This document shows positions 14,813 through 22,925 of a DNA stretch of 37,153 nt, piece after piece. The DNA comes from Kribbella antibiotica (GTDB taxonomy: Bacteria; Actinomycetota; Actinomycetes; Propionibacteriales; Kribbellaceae). The DNA lies in assembly GCF_004349055.1 (NCBI RefSeq), contig NZ_SMKX01000082.1, forward strand, positions 1 through 37,153. Direction: 5' to 3'. The notes under the pieces are model-generated. The model did not search any database and was not told the origin of the DNA. It saw only the letters and a program-made list of their open reading frames with translations. Both the position numbers and the translations under genes were made by a program. Numbering within the stretch: position 1 is the stretch's first letter; each line of letters begins with the position of its first letter.

Positions 14813-16396
14813 ATGAAGAGAATTGCTGCACCCGCTGCCGTCTGCGCAGCGGTGCTGGTCGCCTCGGGCTGCGGCGGCGCGAGTCCCGCGGCCCAGGACC
14901 AAGCGCTGGTCGACGGCGCGACGTTCACGTTCAACATCGACTCCGATCCCGGCAACCTCGACCCACAGGCCGGCGCGAACAGCTGGGTCCAGCAGCTCGG
15001 CCGGTTCGGCTACGACCCGCTGATCCACATCGATGCCAACGGCAAGCTTCTGCCCGGCCTCGCGACCGAGTGGTCCGTGACCGGCAATCAGGTCAAGCTG
15101 ACCGTCAAGAAGGGCGTCACCTGCTCCGACGGTACGCCGTTCACGGCGGCGAACGTGGCGTCGAACGTAGCCTGGGTCGCGGATCCCAAGAACAAGAGCC
15201 CGCTGCTCGGCGTCTACCTCCCCGCCGGGACCAAAGCGACCGCGGATGACGCCGCGAGCACGGTCACGTTGACGGCACCGCGGGTCGGCTCGTTCGTGCT
15301 CAACGGTTTGGCCAAGCTGTCGATGGTCTGCGGCAAGGGTCTGCAGGATCGCAAGGCGCTGGCTCAGGGAATGTCCGGCACCGGCCCCTACACGTTGACC
15401 TCGGTCGCGGCGAGCGACCAGTACACGTTCACCAAACGCGACGGCTACACCTGGGGACCGGACGGCCTCAGTACGGCGACCAACGGGCTGCCGCAGAAGG
15501 TTGTCGCGAAGGTCGTCCCGAACCCAACCACCGCCGCGAACCTCCTGTTGTCCGGCGGACTCAACGCCGCCACGCTGATCGGTCCAGACGTCAAGCGCCT
15601 GCAGGCCGCGAACTTGTACACCGCGAAGATGCCGCTGCTCGTCGGCGAGATGTGGTTCAACCAAGCGGGCGGCCGGCCCGCCGCCGACCAGTCCGTGCGC
15701 GAGGCCCTCACACGGGCGCTCGACCTACCGCAGCTCGCGAAGGTCCTCACCTCCGGAGCCGGTACGACGCCAACCACGCTCTCGTCCGTCGTACCGCTGG
15801 CGTGTCCCGGTGACTCAGTCTCGGCAGCCGTGCCTGCTCACGATGTGGAGAAGGCGAAGCAGTTGCTGGACAAGGCTGGTTGGGTCACGGGAGCGGACGG
15901 CGTACGAGCGAAGGGCGGGAAGCCGCTCGCGCTGACGCTGTCGTTCAACACTGCCTTCGGGACCGGGATCTCGGCCGCGGCTGAGCTGGCCACGAAGACG
16001 TGGACAGAGCTCGGCGTCAAGATCACGGCGAAGCCGCAGGACACCACGGCGGTCAACGGCTCGCTGTTCGGGACCGGCGACTGGGACATCGCCTGGGTCG
16101 GCGTGGGCTCGAGCTCACCTGACCAGCTGGTGCCGTTCGTCTCCGGCCCGGTTCCCCCGACTGGCACAAACTTCGCGCACATCGACAATGCGCCGTACGC
16201 CGAGGGTGTGGCTGCGGCGACGAAGTTGCAGGGCGCGGACAGTTGTGACGTCTGGTTGAAGGCCGAGGCCAAGCTGGTCGGCGATGTCGATGTGGTGCCG
16301 TTCGCCAACGACGTGATCCAGACCTTCGGCAAGGGCGCGCGGTTCGAGAACATCGGCGGCCTGGTGCCGACGAGTATCCGGATGCTGGCCGGCTGA
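14813..16396 (+). CDS. Peptide/nickel-type ABC substrate-binding lipoprotein (SBP family 5)
   Basis: 527 aa. The lipoprotein signal ends LVASGC with C20 as the lipidated residue. Family 5 features: TFNIDSDPGNLDPQ near 40-53, GRFGYDPLIHIDANGKLLPGLATEWSV near 64-90, and VREALTRALDLPQLAKVL in the second half. It binds an oligopeptide-like or small organic ligand outside the cell and delivers it to the two permease domains encoded next. It starts 15 nt after the amidase. Confidence 0.93.
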   Translation: MKRIAAPAAVCAAVLVASGCGGASPAAQDQALVDGATFTFNIDSDPGNLDPQAGANSWVQQLGRFGYDPLIHIDANGKLLPGLATEWSVTGNQVKLTVKKGVTCSDGTPFTAANVASNVAWVADPKNKSPLLGVYLPAGTKATADDAASTVTLTAPRVGSFVLNGLAKLSMVCGKGLQDRKALAQGMSGTGPYTLTSVAASDQYTFTKRDGYTWGPDGLSTATNGLPQKVVAKVVPNPTTAANLLLSGGLNAATLIGPDVKRLQAANLYTAKMPLLVGEMWFNQAGGRPAADQSVREALTRALDLPQLAKVLTSGAGTTPTTLSSVVPLACPGDSVSAAVPAHDVEKAKQLLDKAGWVTGADGVRAKGGKPLALTLSFNTAFGTGISAAAELATKTWTELGVKITAKPQDTTAVNGSLFGTGDWDIAWVGVGSSSPDQLVPFVSGPVPPTGTNFAHIDNAPYAEGVAAATKLQGADSCDVWLKAEAKLVGDVDVVPFANDVIQTFGKGARFENIGGLVPTSIRMLAG

Positions 16397-16397
16397 C

Positions 16398-17375
16398 ATG
16401 GCGACGCTGGAGGCCATGCCGGTGCTCGACAACCCCTGGATCCGGTTCGCGGCCCGCCGGTTGGGGCGGATCGTCGTATCGGTCTGGGTGCTGATCACCG
16501 CGGCGTTCCTGATGATCCACCTCGTGCCTGGCGACCCCGTGCGCAGTGTGCTCGGGCCCACCGCCACGGCCGAGGTGGTCGCCGCCAAGCGGGACGCGCT
16601 TGGCCTGAATGATCCGCTCGGCATGCAGTACATCCATTACCTGCAAGGCGTTCTCTCTGGCGACCTCGGTATGGCGTTAACGTCGAACCTGCCGGTGTCC
16701 CAGGTGATCGGGCAGCGGTTGCCGACCACGGCGACGATCGCGGTGCTGGCGTTCCTGCTCGCGATTGCGGTCGCGATCCCGCTCGGGGTGTTCATGGGTG
16801 TGCTGACGCGCGGCGGGCGGGCTCGGCGGGCCGAATTGACGTTCACCAGCACAAGCGTCGTACTGGGGGCGATTCCGGAGTTCCTGCTCGCGGTTGGGCT
16901 GGTCTATGTGTTCGGGGTGAGCCTCGGGTGGCTGCCGGTGGCCGGGCGCTCCGGGCCGGCGTCGTACGTGCTGCCCGTGGTTGCGCTCGCGATCGGGCCG
17001 GCCGCCGTACTGACTCGGATCGTGCGGGTTCAGATGGTGAGCGTGCTGTCGGCTGACTACGTGCGAACTGCGCGCGCCAAGCGGCTGCGTTCGGCGGCCG
17101 TGTACTTCAAGCATGCGTTGCCGAACACGTTGACGGCGACGCTGACGCTCGGCGGTCTGCTGCTGAGCGTGATGGTCGCGGGGACCGTGCTCGTGGAGAA
17201 CGTGTTCGCGTGGCCGGGGCTCGGGACCACGATGATCAGCTCGATTCTGGCCCGCGACTATCCGGTCGTTCAGGCGATCGTGCTCGTGTACGGCGTCGGC
17301 GTCCTGCTCGTGAATCTCGTCGTCGATGTGGCGCTCGCGGTCCTCGATCCGCGCTCCGCGATCAGGGAGAGCTGA
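16398..17375 (+). CDS. Peptide ABC transporter permease (DppB type)
   Basis: 325 aa with about six membrane segments. DppB hallmarks: GDPVRSVLGPTATAEVVAAK after the first membrane helix, and the EAA-type loop DYVRTARAKRLRSAAVYFKHALPN near 218-241 that docks onto the ATPase. It starts 1 nt after the binding-protein stop, and its stop overlaps the next start (ATGA). Confidence 0.93.
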   Translation: MATLEAMPVLDNPWIRFAARRLGRIVVSVWVLITAAFLMIHLVPGDPVRSVLGPTATAEVVAAKRDALGLNDPLGMQYIHYLQGVLSGDLGMALTSNLPVSQVIGQRLPTTATIAVLAFLLAIAVAIPLGVFMGVLTRGGRARRAELTFTSTSVVLGAIPEFLLAVGLVYVFGVSLGWLPVAGRSGPASYVLPVVALAIGPAAVLTRIVRVQMVSVLSADYVRTARAKRLRSAAVYFKHALPNTLTATLTLGGLLLSVMVAGTVLVENVFAWPGLGTTMISSILARDYPVVQAIVLVYGVGVLLVNLVVDVALAVLDPRSAIRES

Positions 17376-19219
17376 TGAAGAAGCGCTGGCTGTCGGTACT
17401 GCGAACGCCCGTGGGACTGAGCGCCGGACTGCTGCTGTTTGTGGTGCTCGCGCTGGCCGTGGTCGCTCCGCTGCTGTGGTCCGGGCGCGCCGATCACGTG
17501 GATACGAACGTGATGCTCGAAGGCGCCTCGGCTCGGCATTGGGTCGGGACGGATGATCTCGGCCGGGACCTGTTCTTCCGGGTACTCGTCGCCACGAGGC
17601 TCTCGATCCAGTTGGCCTTAGTGGCAACGCTGATCGCGGTCGTGGTCGGCCTCGCGCTGGGAACGCTGCCTGCACTGGTCGGCCCGCGGTTGGGACGATT
17701 CGCGGTCGCAGTCGTCAACGTGGCGGTCGCCTTCCCCGGATTGCTGCTGGCGTTGTTCTTCGCGGTGATCTTCGGCGTCGGCGCGCATGGCGCGGTGCTG
17801 GCGATCGGCTTGGCGAGTGCGCCGTCGTTTGCTCGGCTGACGCAGACTCTGGTCGCCGGGGTGATCTCGCTGGACTACGTCGCGGCGGCTCGCAGCGCTG
17901 GGATCGGGCGTTTCCGGGTGCTACTGCGGCACGTGCTGCCGAACATCGCCGAGCCGCTCGTGGTGAACGCGACGATCGGTGCGGGCGGATCGCTGCTCGC
18001 CTTTGCCGGGCTGTCGTTCCTCGGGCTCGGCGTGCAAGCGCCGCAGTATGACTGGGGGCGGTTGCTGGGCGATGGCCTGGCCAGCATCTACGTCTCACCG
18101 GCGGCCGCGTTGGCTCCGGGTGTGGCGGTGGTGGTTGCGGGGCTGGCGTTCAACCTGTTCGGCGAGGCGGTGGCCAAGGGGTTCGGGTTGACCACGCAGC
18201 TCGGACGGTTGCCGGAGGCACCTAGCGCGCCGGCCGACGTACCGGAGCTTGATACCGAGCATGTGCTGGATGTTCAGTCGTTGTCGGTCACGTTGCCTGG
18301 CGGGCTGCGGCCGGTGCGGGACGTCAGCCTGCGGATCCGGCGGGGCGAGGCGGTCGGGGTGGTCGGCGAGTCCGGCTCTGGCAAGTCTTTGACGGCGCTC
18401 GCGATCGCGCAGCTGATCGAGGAGCCGGTGCAGGTGACGGCGTCACGGTTGCGGTTCCGCGGCACGGACTTGCTGACCGGCTCGCATCGGCGACTGCTCG
18501 GAACGTCGCTGGCCATGGTGTTCCAAGACCCGATGACCGCCTTCAACCCGGTACGGCGAATTGGCGCGCAACTGGCCGAAGGCGCCCGCGAACATGACGG
18601 GCTGACGCGGAAAGCGGCGTACGCGCGAGCTGTCGATCGACTGCGATCGGTGCGGATCCGTGAGCCGGAACGGCGGGCTGGTCAGTATCCGCACGAGTTC
18701 TCCGGCGGGATGCGCCAGCGCGCGCTGATTGGGATGGGCATGATGGGCAAGCCCGCGCTGATCATCGCCGACGAACCGACGACCGCGCTGGATGTGACTG
18801 TGCAGGCACAGATTCTCCAGCTGCTGCAGGAGATCCGGCTGGCCGATGAGGTGGCGCTGCTGCTGATCAGCCATGACGTAACGGTGGTCAGAGCGATCTG
18901 CGATCGGGTGCTCGTGATGTACGCGGGCCGGATCGTCGAGGACGTGTCTTCCTTGGACCGCGCGCGGCATCCGTACACGCGGGCGTTGGTGGCGGCGGTG
19001 CCGACCATGGAGACCTCTTTGGACGAGCCGCTCGCGGTGATTCCGGGGCGGATGCCTGATCTGGCTGACGTTTCGGTCGGCTGTGCCTTCGCCGCCCGCT
19101 GTCCGCTGGCCGACGACCACTGTCGACAAGTCGAGCCTTCATTGGAGACGTCGCCCGACGGCAGCAGGGTTGCCTGCTGGCATGCCAACGACCTAGCTCT
19201 AACGACCCGGGGGTCCTGA
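17375..19219 (+). CDS. Fused peptide ABC permease (DppC type) and ATPase (DppD type)
   Basis: 614 aa. The permease half (1-270) has about six membrane segments and the coupling loop DYVAAARSAGIGRFRVLLRH. A linker of about 25 residues leads to the ATPase half: Walker A GESGSGKS at 331-338, signature FSGGMRQR at 442-449, Walker B ALIIADEP with E467, and H-loop H500 in LISHD. The oligopeptide C-terminal segment with Cys residues (CAFAARCPLADDHC) is present. Separate in E. coli, these are fused in some actinobacteria. ATG 17375 overlaps the upstream stop; the in-frame extension to 17210 lies inside the permease gene and is rejected. Confidence 0.93.
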   Translation: MKKRWLSVLRTPVGLSAGLLLFVVLALAVVAPLLWSGRADHVDTNVMLEGASARHWVGTDDLGRDLFFRVLVATRLSIQLALVATLIAVVVGLALGTLPALVGPRLGRFAVAVVNVAVAFPGLLLALFFAVIFGVGAHGAVLAIGLASAPSFARLTQTLVAGVISLDYVAAARSAGIGRFRVLLRHVLPNIAEPLVVNATIGAGGSLLAFAGLSFLGLGVQAPQYDWGRLLGDGLASIYVSPAAALAPGVAVVVAGLAFNLFGEAVAKGFGLTTQLGRLPEAPSAPADVPELDTEHVLDVQSLSVTLPGGLRPVRDVSLRIRRGEAVGVVGESGSGKSLTALAIAQLIEEPVQVTASRLRFRGTDLLTGSHRRLLGTSLAMVFQDPMTAFNPVRRIGAQLAEGAREHDGLTRKAAYARAVDRLRSVRIREPERRAGQYPHEFSGGMRQRALIGMGMMGKPALIIADEPTTALDVTVQAQILQLLQEIRLADEVALLLISHDVTVVRAICDRVLVMYAGRIVEDVSSLDRARHPYTRALVAAVPTMETSLDEPLAVIPGRMPDLADVSVGCAFAARCPLADDHCRQVEPSLETSPDGSRVACWHANDLALTTRGS

Positions 19220-19944
19220 TGTCCGAACTGCGTTTCGAAGCTGTCAGCGTTCGCTACGGTCACGGCCGGCACAGTATGACCGCGGTCGACGACGTCAGCC
19301 TGACCGTGCCCTCAGGGGAGATCGTCGGGCTGGTCGGTGAATCCGGTTCGGGCAAGTCCACGCTGGCCCGGGCCGCGGTCGGGCTCACCCCGATCTCGGC
19401 CGGGCGCATCACGCTGGATGGGCGGAGTATCGACGTACGGTCTGGGGTTCGAAGGCAGTTGCAGATGGTCTTTCAGGATCCCTATCTGTCCTTGAATCCG
19501 CGGATGTCCATCGGGCAGTCGATCGGCGAAACGATGCCCGACCGCCCGCGGTCCCAGCGGTCCGCCGAGGTCCGGCGGTTGATGCAACTCGTCGATCTCG
19601 CACCCGAGCGCATGTCCCAGTTCCCGGCGCAACTGTCCGGTGGTCAACGCCAGCGGGTCGCCCTGGCGCGCGCCCTCGCCGGACAGCCGGACGTAATCAT
19701 CGCCGACGAGATCACCTCCGCCCTCGACGTCTCCGTCCAAGGCACCGTCCTCAACCTGGTCCGCGATCTCCAGTCCCAGTTGGGCTTGTCGATGCTGTTC
19801 ATCTCCCACAACCTGGCCGTCGTCCGGTACGTCGCCAGCCAGGTCGTAGTCATGTACCGCGGCCGCATCGTCGAGCACGGCCCGACAGCCGACGTACTGG
19901 CCGACCCTCAGCATCCGTATACCCGCGAGCTCCTCAGCGCTTAG
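19219..19944 (+). CDS. Peptide ABC transporter ATPase (DppF type)
   Basis: 241 aa. Walker A GESGSGKST at 40-48, VFQDPYLSLNPRMSIGQ near 84-100 (Q-loop), signature LSGGQRQR at 139-146, Walker B VIIADEITSALD with E164, and LFISHNLAVV (H-loop). The usual Pro after Asp-Glu is Ile here. It is shorter than E. coli DppF (about 330 aa) because it lacks most of the oligopeptide C-terminal extension. Its start overlaps the fused gene stop; last gene of the transport operon. Confidence 0.93.
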   Translation: MSELRFEAVSVRYGHGRHSMTAVDDVSLTVPSGEIVGLVGESGSGKSTLARAAVGLTPISAGRITLDGRSIDVRSGVRRQLQMVFQDPYLSLNPRMSIGQSIGETMPDRPRSQRSAEVRRLMQLVDLAPERMSQFPAQLSGGQRQRVALARALAGQPDVIIADEITSALDVSVQGTVLNLVRDLQSQLGLSMLFISHNLAVVRYVASQVVVMYRGRIVEHGPTADVLADPQHPYTRELLSA

Positions 19945-19953
19945 TCTTCAGCG

Positions 19954-20433
19954 GTGACGAGCTTTCCGAACATTGTGGCCTCAGGTTCCGGCGAAGACTT
20001 CCCGATGCCCTTCGGCGTCCTGACGCTCCGCATCACCGGCGAACAGACCGCTGGTGCACTGTCCGTGGTCGACGCGGTCCTCAACCCCGGCGCCCTCGGC
20101 GCGGCACCCCACATCCACCACGGTCACGAGGAGTACTTCCTGATCGGCTCCGGCCTGGTCACCTTCGACACCCCCACCGGCCCGGTCGAGATCGGCCCGG
20201 GCGGCTCGGTCGAGATCGGCCCGGGCGGCTCGGTCGCCGTACCGCGCGGCCAGGCCCACGGCTTCCGCAACCTCGCCGACGAACCCGCCCACCTCACCAT
20301 GCTCTTCACCCCCGCCGGCTACGAAAACTACTTCCGCACCGCCGCCGAAGCCTTCGCCTCCGGCGAGCCGTTGACCCCCGAGCTCCTCAACGCCCTCCGA
20401 GCGCACCACCAAACAGTCCCCGCCACGCTCTAA
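19954..20433 (+). CDS. Cupin domain protein
   Basis: 159 aa with one cupin barrel. Motif 1 is PHIHHGHEEYFLIGSGLVTFD near 50-70 with metal-ligand His and Glu; motif 2 is VPRGQAHGFRNLADEPA near 94-110. VEIGPGGS is present twice in tandem just before motif 2, encoded by an exact 24-bp duplication, so this loop is 8 residues longer than usual. It is 9 nt after the transporter ATPase and could be the last gene of that operon, although a separate GTG start and role are equally possible. Enzyme activity cannot be inferred. Confidence 0.85.
   Translation: MTSFPNIVASGSGEDFPMPFGVLTLRITGEQTAGALSVVDAVLNPGALGAAPHIHHGHEEYFLIGSGLVTFDTPTGPVEIGPGGSVEIGPGGSVAVPRGQAHGFRNLADEPAHLTMLFTPAGYENYFRTAAEAFASGEPLTPELLNALRAHHQTVPATL
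20185..20232 (+). repeat. Exact 24-bp tandem duplication inside the cupin gene
   Basis: Two identical 24-bp units (20185-20208 and 20209-20232), each encoding VEIGPGGS. The frame is kept. Confidence 0.95.
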
Positions 20434-20455
20434 CCACTCGACCAAATTCAGTCCA

Positions 20456-20834
20456 TCAGCAGTGGTTGACGCCGGGGAACGGATCTTGCGGGGTGTAGAC
20501 GAGGCTGGCCGGGACATAGCCCCACGCGTGGCTGTTGTCGCCAAGGTGTAGTACCAGACGTTGTTGCCGCCGGCGTGGGAGTCACCGGACACCCAGCACT
20601 TGAAGTAGCTCTGGGTCGAGAGCAGGCGGTCGACCACGTTCGTCGGGTTGCCTGAGCCGGTCGAGAACCGTGGCGCCTGGTAGACCGGGGTGTCGTAGGC
20701 GTTGCCGCAATACAGGTTGCCGCCGCTGGCGTAGCAGGAGGCGGCGGATGCCGTGGTCGCCGTGGCGCCCATCACAACCGTCAGCGCAGCGGCTGCTCCG
20801 GCCGCATCACAGTGCGAATTGCCTTTGTGCTCAA
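20456..20834 (-). pseudogene. Small secreted protein broken by two 1-base gaps
   Basis: TTG 20834 follows AAGGGGAG and opens MSTKAIRTVM. Adding one base at the GGCC near 20800-20803 continues into AGAAAALTVVMG..TTASA, a typical Sec signal peptide cleaved near ASA-AS. The mature part reads CYASGGNLYCGNAYDTPVYQ, then TNVVDRLLSTQSYFKCWVSG. A second missing base at the CC of 20541-20542 then leads to GDNSHAWGYVPASLVY and PFPGVNHC with a TGA at 20456. Repaired, it is about 126 aa with several Cys, an SH3-like exported protein of the kind common in Streptomyces relatives. Function unknown. It could be intact in the organism if both gaps are assembly errors. Confidence 0.65.
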
Positions 20835-20913
20835 AGTGTTCGCTCCCCTTCAACAACTGCCGGCTCATCCGGCTGACCGACAGTATTGGCGCGCCTTCGG
20901 TCACAGCAGAGCC

Positions 20914-20930
20914 CTTCGACCCGGTCGAAG
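20914..20930 (-). terminator. Hairpin downstream of the MFS remnant
   Basis: CTTCGAC and GTCGAAG pair over a 3-nt loop, about 27 nt past the remnant's stop (20957) on the minus strand. Flanking bases extend the stem with mismatches. No U-tract, as is common in actinobacterial terminators. Confidence 0.4.
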
Positions 20931-20956
20931 AGCCGGGACATCCCGTCATCACACGA

Positions 20957-21240
20957 CTACCGCTTGCGCAGGACAGTGCGTTCGGCGTAGGTCGCGAGGC
21001 CCGCGTGGATGAGCGCCATCAGCAGCGCGACGACGTGCAACGCAACCACGGGGGGCCTTGGCACTTGCGGCGGCCGAGACATTGGGAAGGTGGAGCGTTT
21101 CGGTGACCGTCGGAGCGAGGTCTGGGCCGTGAAGACGGTAGATGGTGGCGGCGAGGGAGCCCAGAAGCGCGATGCCGAAGGCGTTGCCTGGTTCGTTGCT
21201 GGTTTCGGCGATGGCGGCTGCGGCCCCGCACCCGCGCCTA
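20957..21240 (-). pseudogene. 3' remnant of an MFS exporter gene
   Basis: Across frames, the minus strand reads AAIAETSNEPGNAFGIALLG, SLAATIYRLHGPDLAPTVTE, TLHLPNVSAAASAKAP, then VVALHVVALLMALIHAGLAT and a TAG at 20957. These match the last 100 residues of the intact MFS protein encoded at 23728-25230 (for example AETSNELGNALGIALLGSLA and VVALHVVALLLAVVHAGLAL). The frame breaks at a G6 run (21050-21055) and again near 21214. No upstream 400 residues exist; the remnant ends where the transposase fragment begins at about 21241. Confidence 0.8.
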
Positions 21241-21241
21241 C

Positions 21242-21389
21242 ATGAACCGCGGGACCACAGAAGGTCTCTCCAAAAGACATCATCCGCTGCCTCAAACGCC
21301 TCATCATCCGCACGCTCTACTGCACCCTCACCACACTCCTGACGATCTATGGACCATCCCCACTTGGCGGAGTCCGCCTGCCGCTATGA
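21242..21389 (+). mobile_element. IS110-like transposase C-terminal remnant
   Basis: The plus strand reads NRGTTEGLSK and then, after one missing base near CAAAAG (21271-21276), DIIRCLKRLIIRTLYCTL and a short tail to TGA 21387-21389. 'TEG-SK-x-IRCLKR' followed by a helix resembles the extreme C-terminus of IS110-family transposases (RCLKRYIAR-type ending). The other 300-350 residues and the ends of the element are missing. It abuts the truncated MFS gene, so it probably marks the old insertion or deletion junction. The remaining sequence to 21480 shows no gene. Confidence 0.5.
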
Positions 21390-21479
21390 GCCTGTCGCAG
21401 AATTGGCGTGGTTGCGGGCATGGCAAGGCGCTCCGCGAGGTGGTGACCGCGCGGAGGCCTGGGGGTGGGCACGTGGGGT

Positions 21480-22925
21480 TTACGGGCCGGCTGTTGGGTT
21501 GGCGTTGGTTGACCAGGGGTCGGTGTAGTTGGGGACCATGGCGGTCAGGTGGGCGCGGAACGCTTCGCGCTTGGCGGCCAGCGTCGGGCTCGGGAGCTTG
21601 CTGGTTGCGGGGAGCGTGTCCGGCTGCCCGTACATCGGGTCGCTGACAGCGCTGGCCCTGCCCGCACTGACGTTGCCCCCGTCCGCCTTTGTGCTGCCTG
21701 CGTTGGCCCAGCTGATGGCGGCGGCCAGAACAGCAGGGTCCGTCACCGGCGACGGGTCCGCCCAACTCGGGCGAGTCACGTTCACGATGCCGCCGGTGAT
21801 CGAGACAGCCCACTGCTCAGCATGCACAGCACGGTGATGCGACGCGCACAGCAGCACGAGGTTTTGCATGCTGGTGGGCCCGCCGTTGGCCCAATGAATG
21901 ATGTGATGGGCATGGCACATCCACGGCGGTGCTTTACACACAACGCAGCCCTTATCGCGCTTGATCAACGCCCGCCGCATGTACCTGTTCACGAACCGTT
22001 GCTCAGTCCCAACGTCCAGCGGCTGCGAATCCCCACCCAGAACAATCGGGAGGATCGCGGCGTCACAGGCCAGTAGCCGCACGGCTGAGGCGGACAGGTT
22101 GTTCCCGAACACCAACTCACCAACCGCGCCGGTCGTCTCGCCGAGCGCAGCTTTGAGGTCATCGAAGTCGATCGTGACGGTCAGATGCGGCACACCCGGA
22201 TGGTCAGGGTTGCCGGCTGCCGCGTCCAGGGTGGCTACCAAAGCATCAGCCTGACGCACGTCCTGTGGCCGCGGATCCCGCTCACCATCAACAGTCTTAT
22301 GCGGCTTCGACAACATGTGGATCTGGGTGGTGAGCTGCTCACCATCAGCACCAGGCAAGAACCCAGAGAACTTCACCCCGCCATCAACCTGCCGCAACCG
22401 CAACGACCTCTTCGCCTGCGCCTCTTCCTCAGAAGGCTCCGCACCATCGGCGTCGAGCCGCGCGAGGACATCGTTGCCGAACTTGGCGAGCCGACGAGGG
22501 TCCTGGTCTTTCGCGACGCCGACCATCTGGTTTTCGGTGAACTCGAGCGTCTCGACCGGAACAGTCGAGGGTGCCTTCTCCAGCGTCTCGACGATCACCA
22601 TGCCCTGCGCGGGACGCATCGTCCACGGCCGGGCCGGATCTGTCGGATCCGGCAACGCTCCCGCCACGAGCGGGTACTTACGCAAAGCAGCCATGAACGC
22701 GAGAGCCTTACGCACCTCGGCAGGAGCCTCCCGGTACCGCTCGGACAAGAAATCGACAGTGTCACGGGCACCGAGCTCTTGCGCGGCACCCATCTCGTCG
22801 AGGCGCCCCGAGGCTTGCAGGATGAAGGTGTCGAGTGCTGCTTTGACAGCGTGCGCAGTGTCCAGCGAGGTCACCAGTTCGGCGACACTCAAGGACCACA
22901 CTGGGGGCATCGTCAACATCTCCAT
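21480..22925 (-). CDS. DUF222 and HNH endonuclease domain protein
   Basis: About 481 aa from ATG 22925, which lies 7 nt after a TATGCT -10 box (22933-22938), so it is leaderless. The DUF222 region covers roughly 1-290 (helical N-terminus, SLRLRQVDGGVKFSGFLPGA, DALVATLDAAAG). The HNH nuclease is near 320-385: CVVCKAPPWMCHAHHI, HWANGGPTSMQNLVLLC, HHRAVH. The Cys pairs form the structural zinc site and the His/Asn/His residues the active site. The family is the 13E12-type repeat of mycobacteria, found in many copies in actinobacteria and behaving like a mobile gene. It sits between a remnant and an intact copy of related MFS genes. Confidence 0.92.
   Translation of the reverse strand: MEMLTMPPVWSLSVAELVTSLDTAHAVKAALDTFILQASGRLDEMGAAQELGARDTVDFLSERYREAPAEVRKALAFMAALRKYPLVAGALPDPTDPARPWTMRPAQGMVIVETLEKAPSTVPVETLEFTENQMVGVAKDQDPRRLAKFGNDVLARLDADGAEPSEEEAQAKRSLRLRQVDGGVKFSGFLPGADGEQLTTQIHMLSKPHKTVDGERDPRPQDVRQADALVATLDAAAGNPDHPGVPHLTVTIDFDDLKAALGETTGAVGELVFGNNLSASAVRLLACDAAILPIVLGGDSQPLDVGTEQRFVNRYMRRALIKRDKGCVVCKAPPWMCHAHHIIHWANGGPTSMQNLVLLCASHHRAVHAEQWAVSITGGIVNVTRPSWADPSPVTDPAVLAAAISWANAGSTKADGGNVSAGRASAVSDPMYGQPDTLPATSKLPSPTLAAKREAFRAHLTAMVPNYTDPWSTNANPTAGP

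Noticed and set aside
19954..20433. Cupin duplication as a bicupin fusion
   Set aside because: Only eight residues are repeated; there is a single set of metal motifs.
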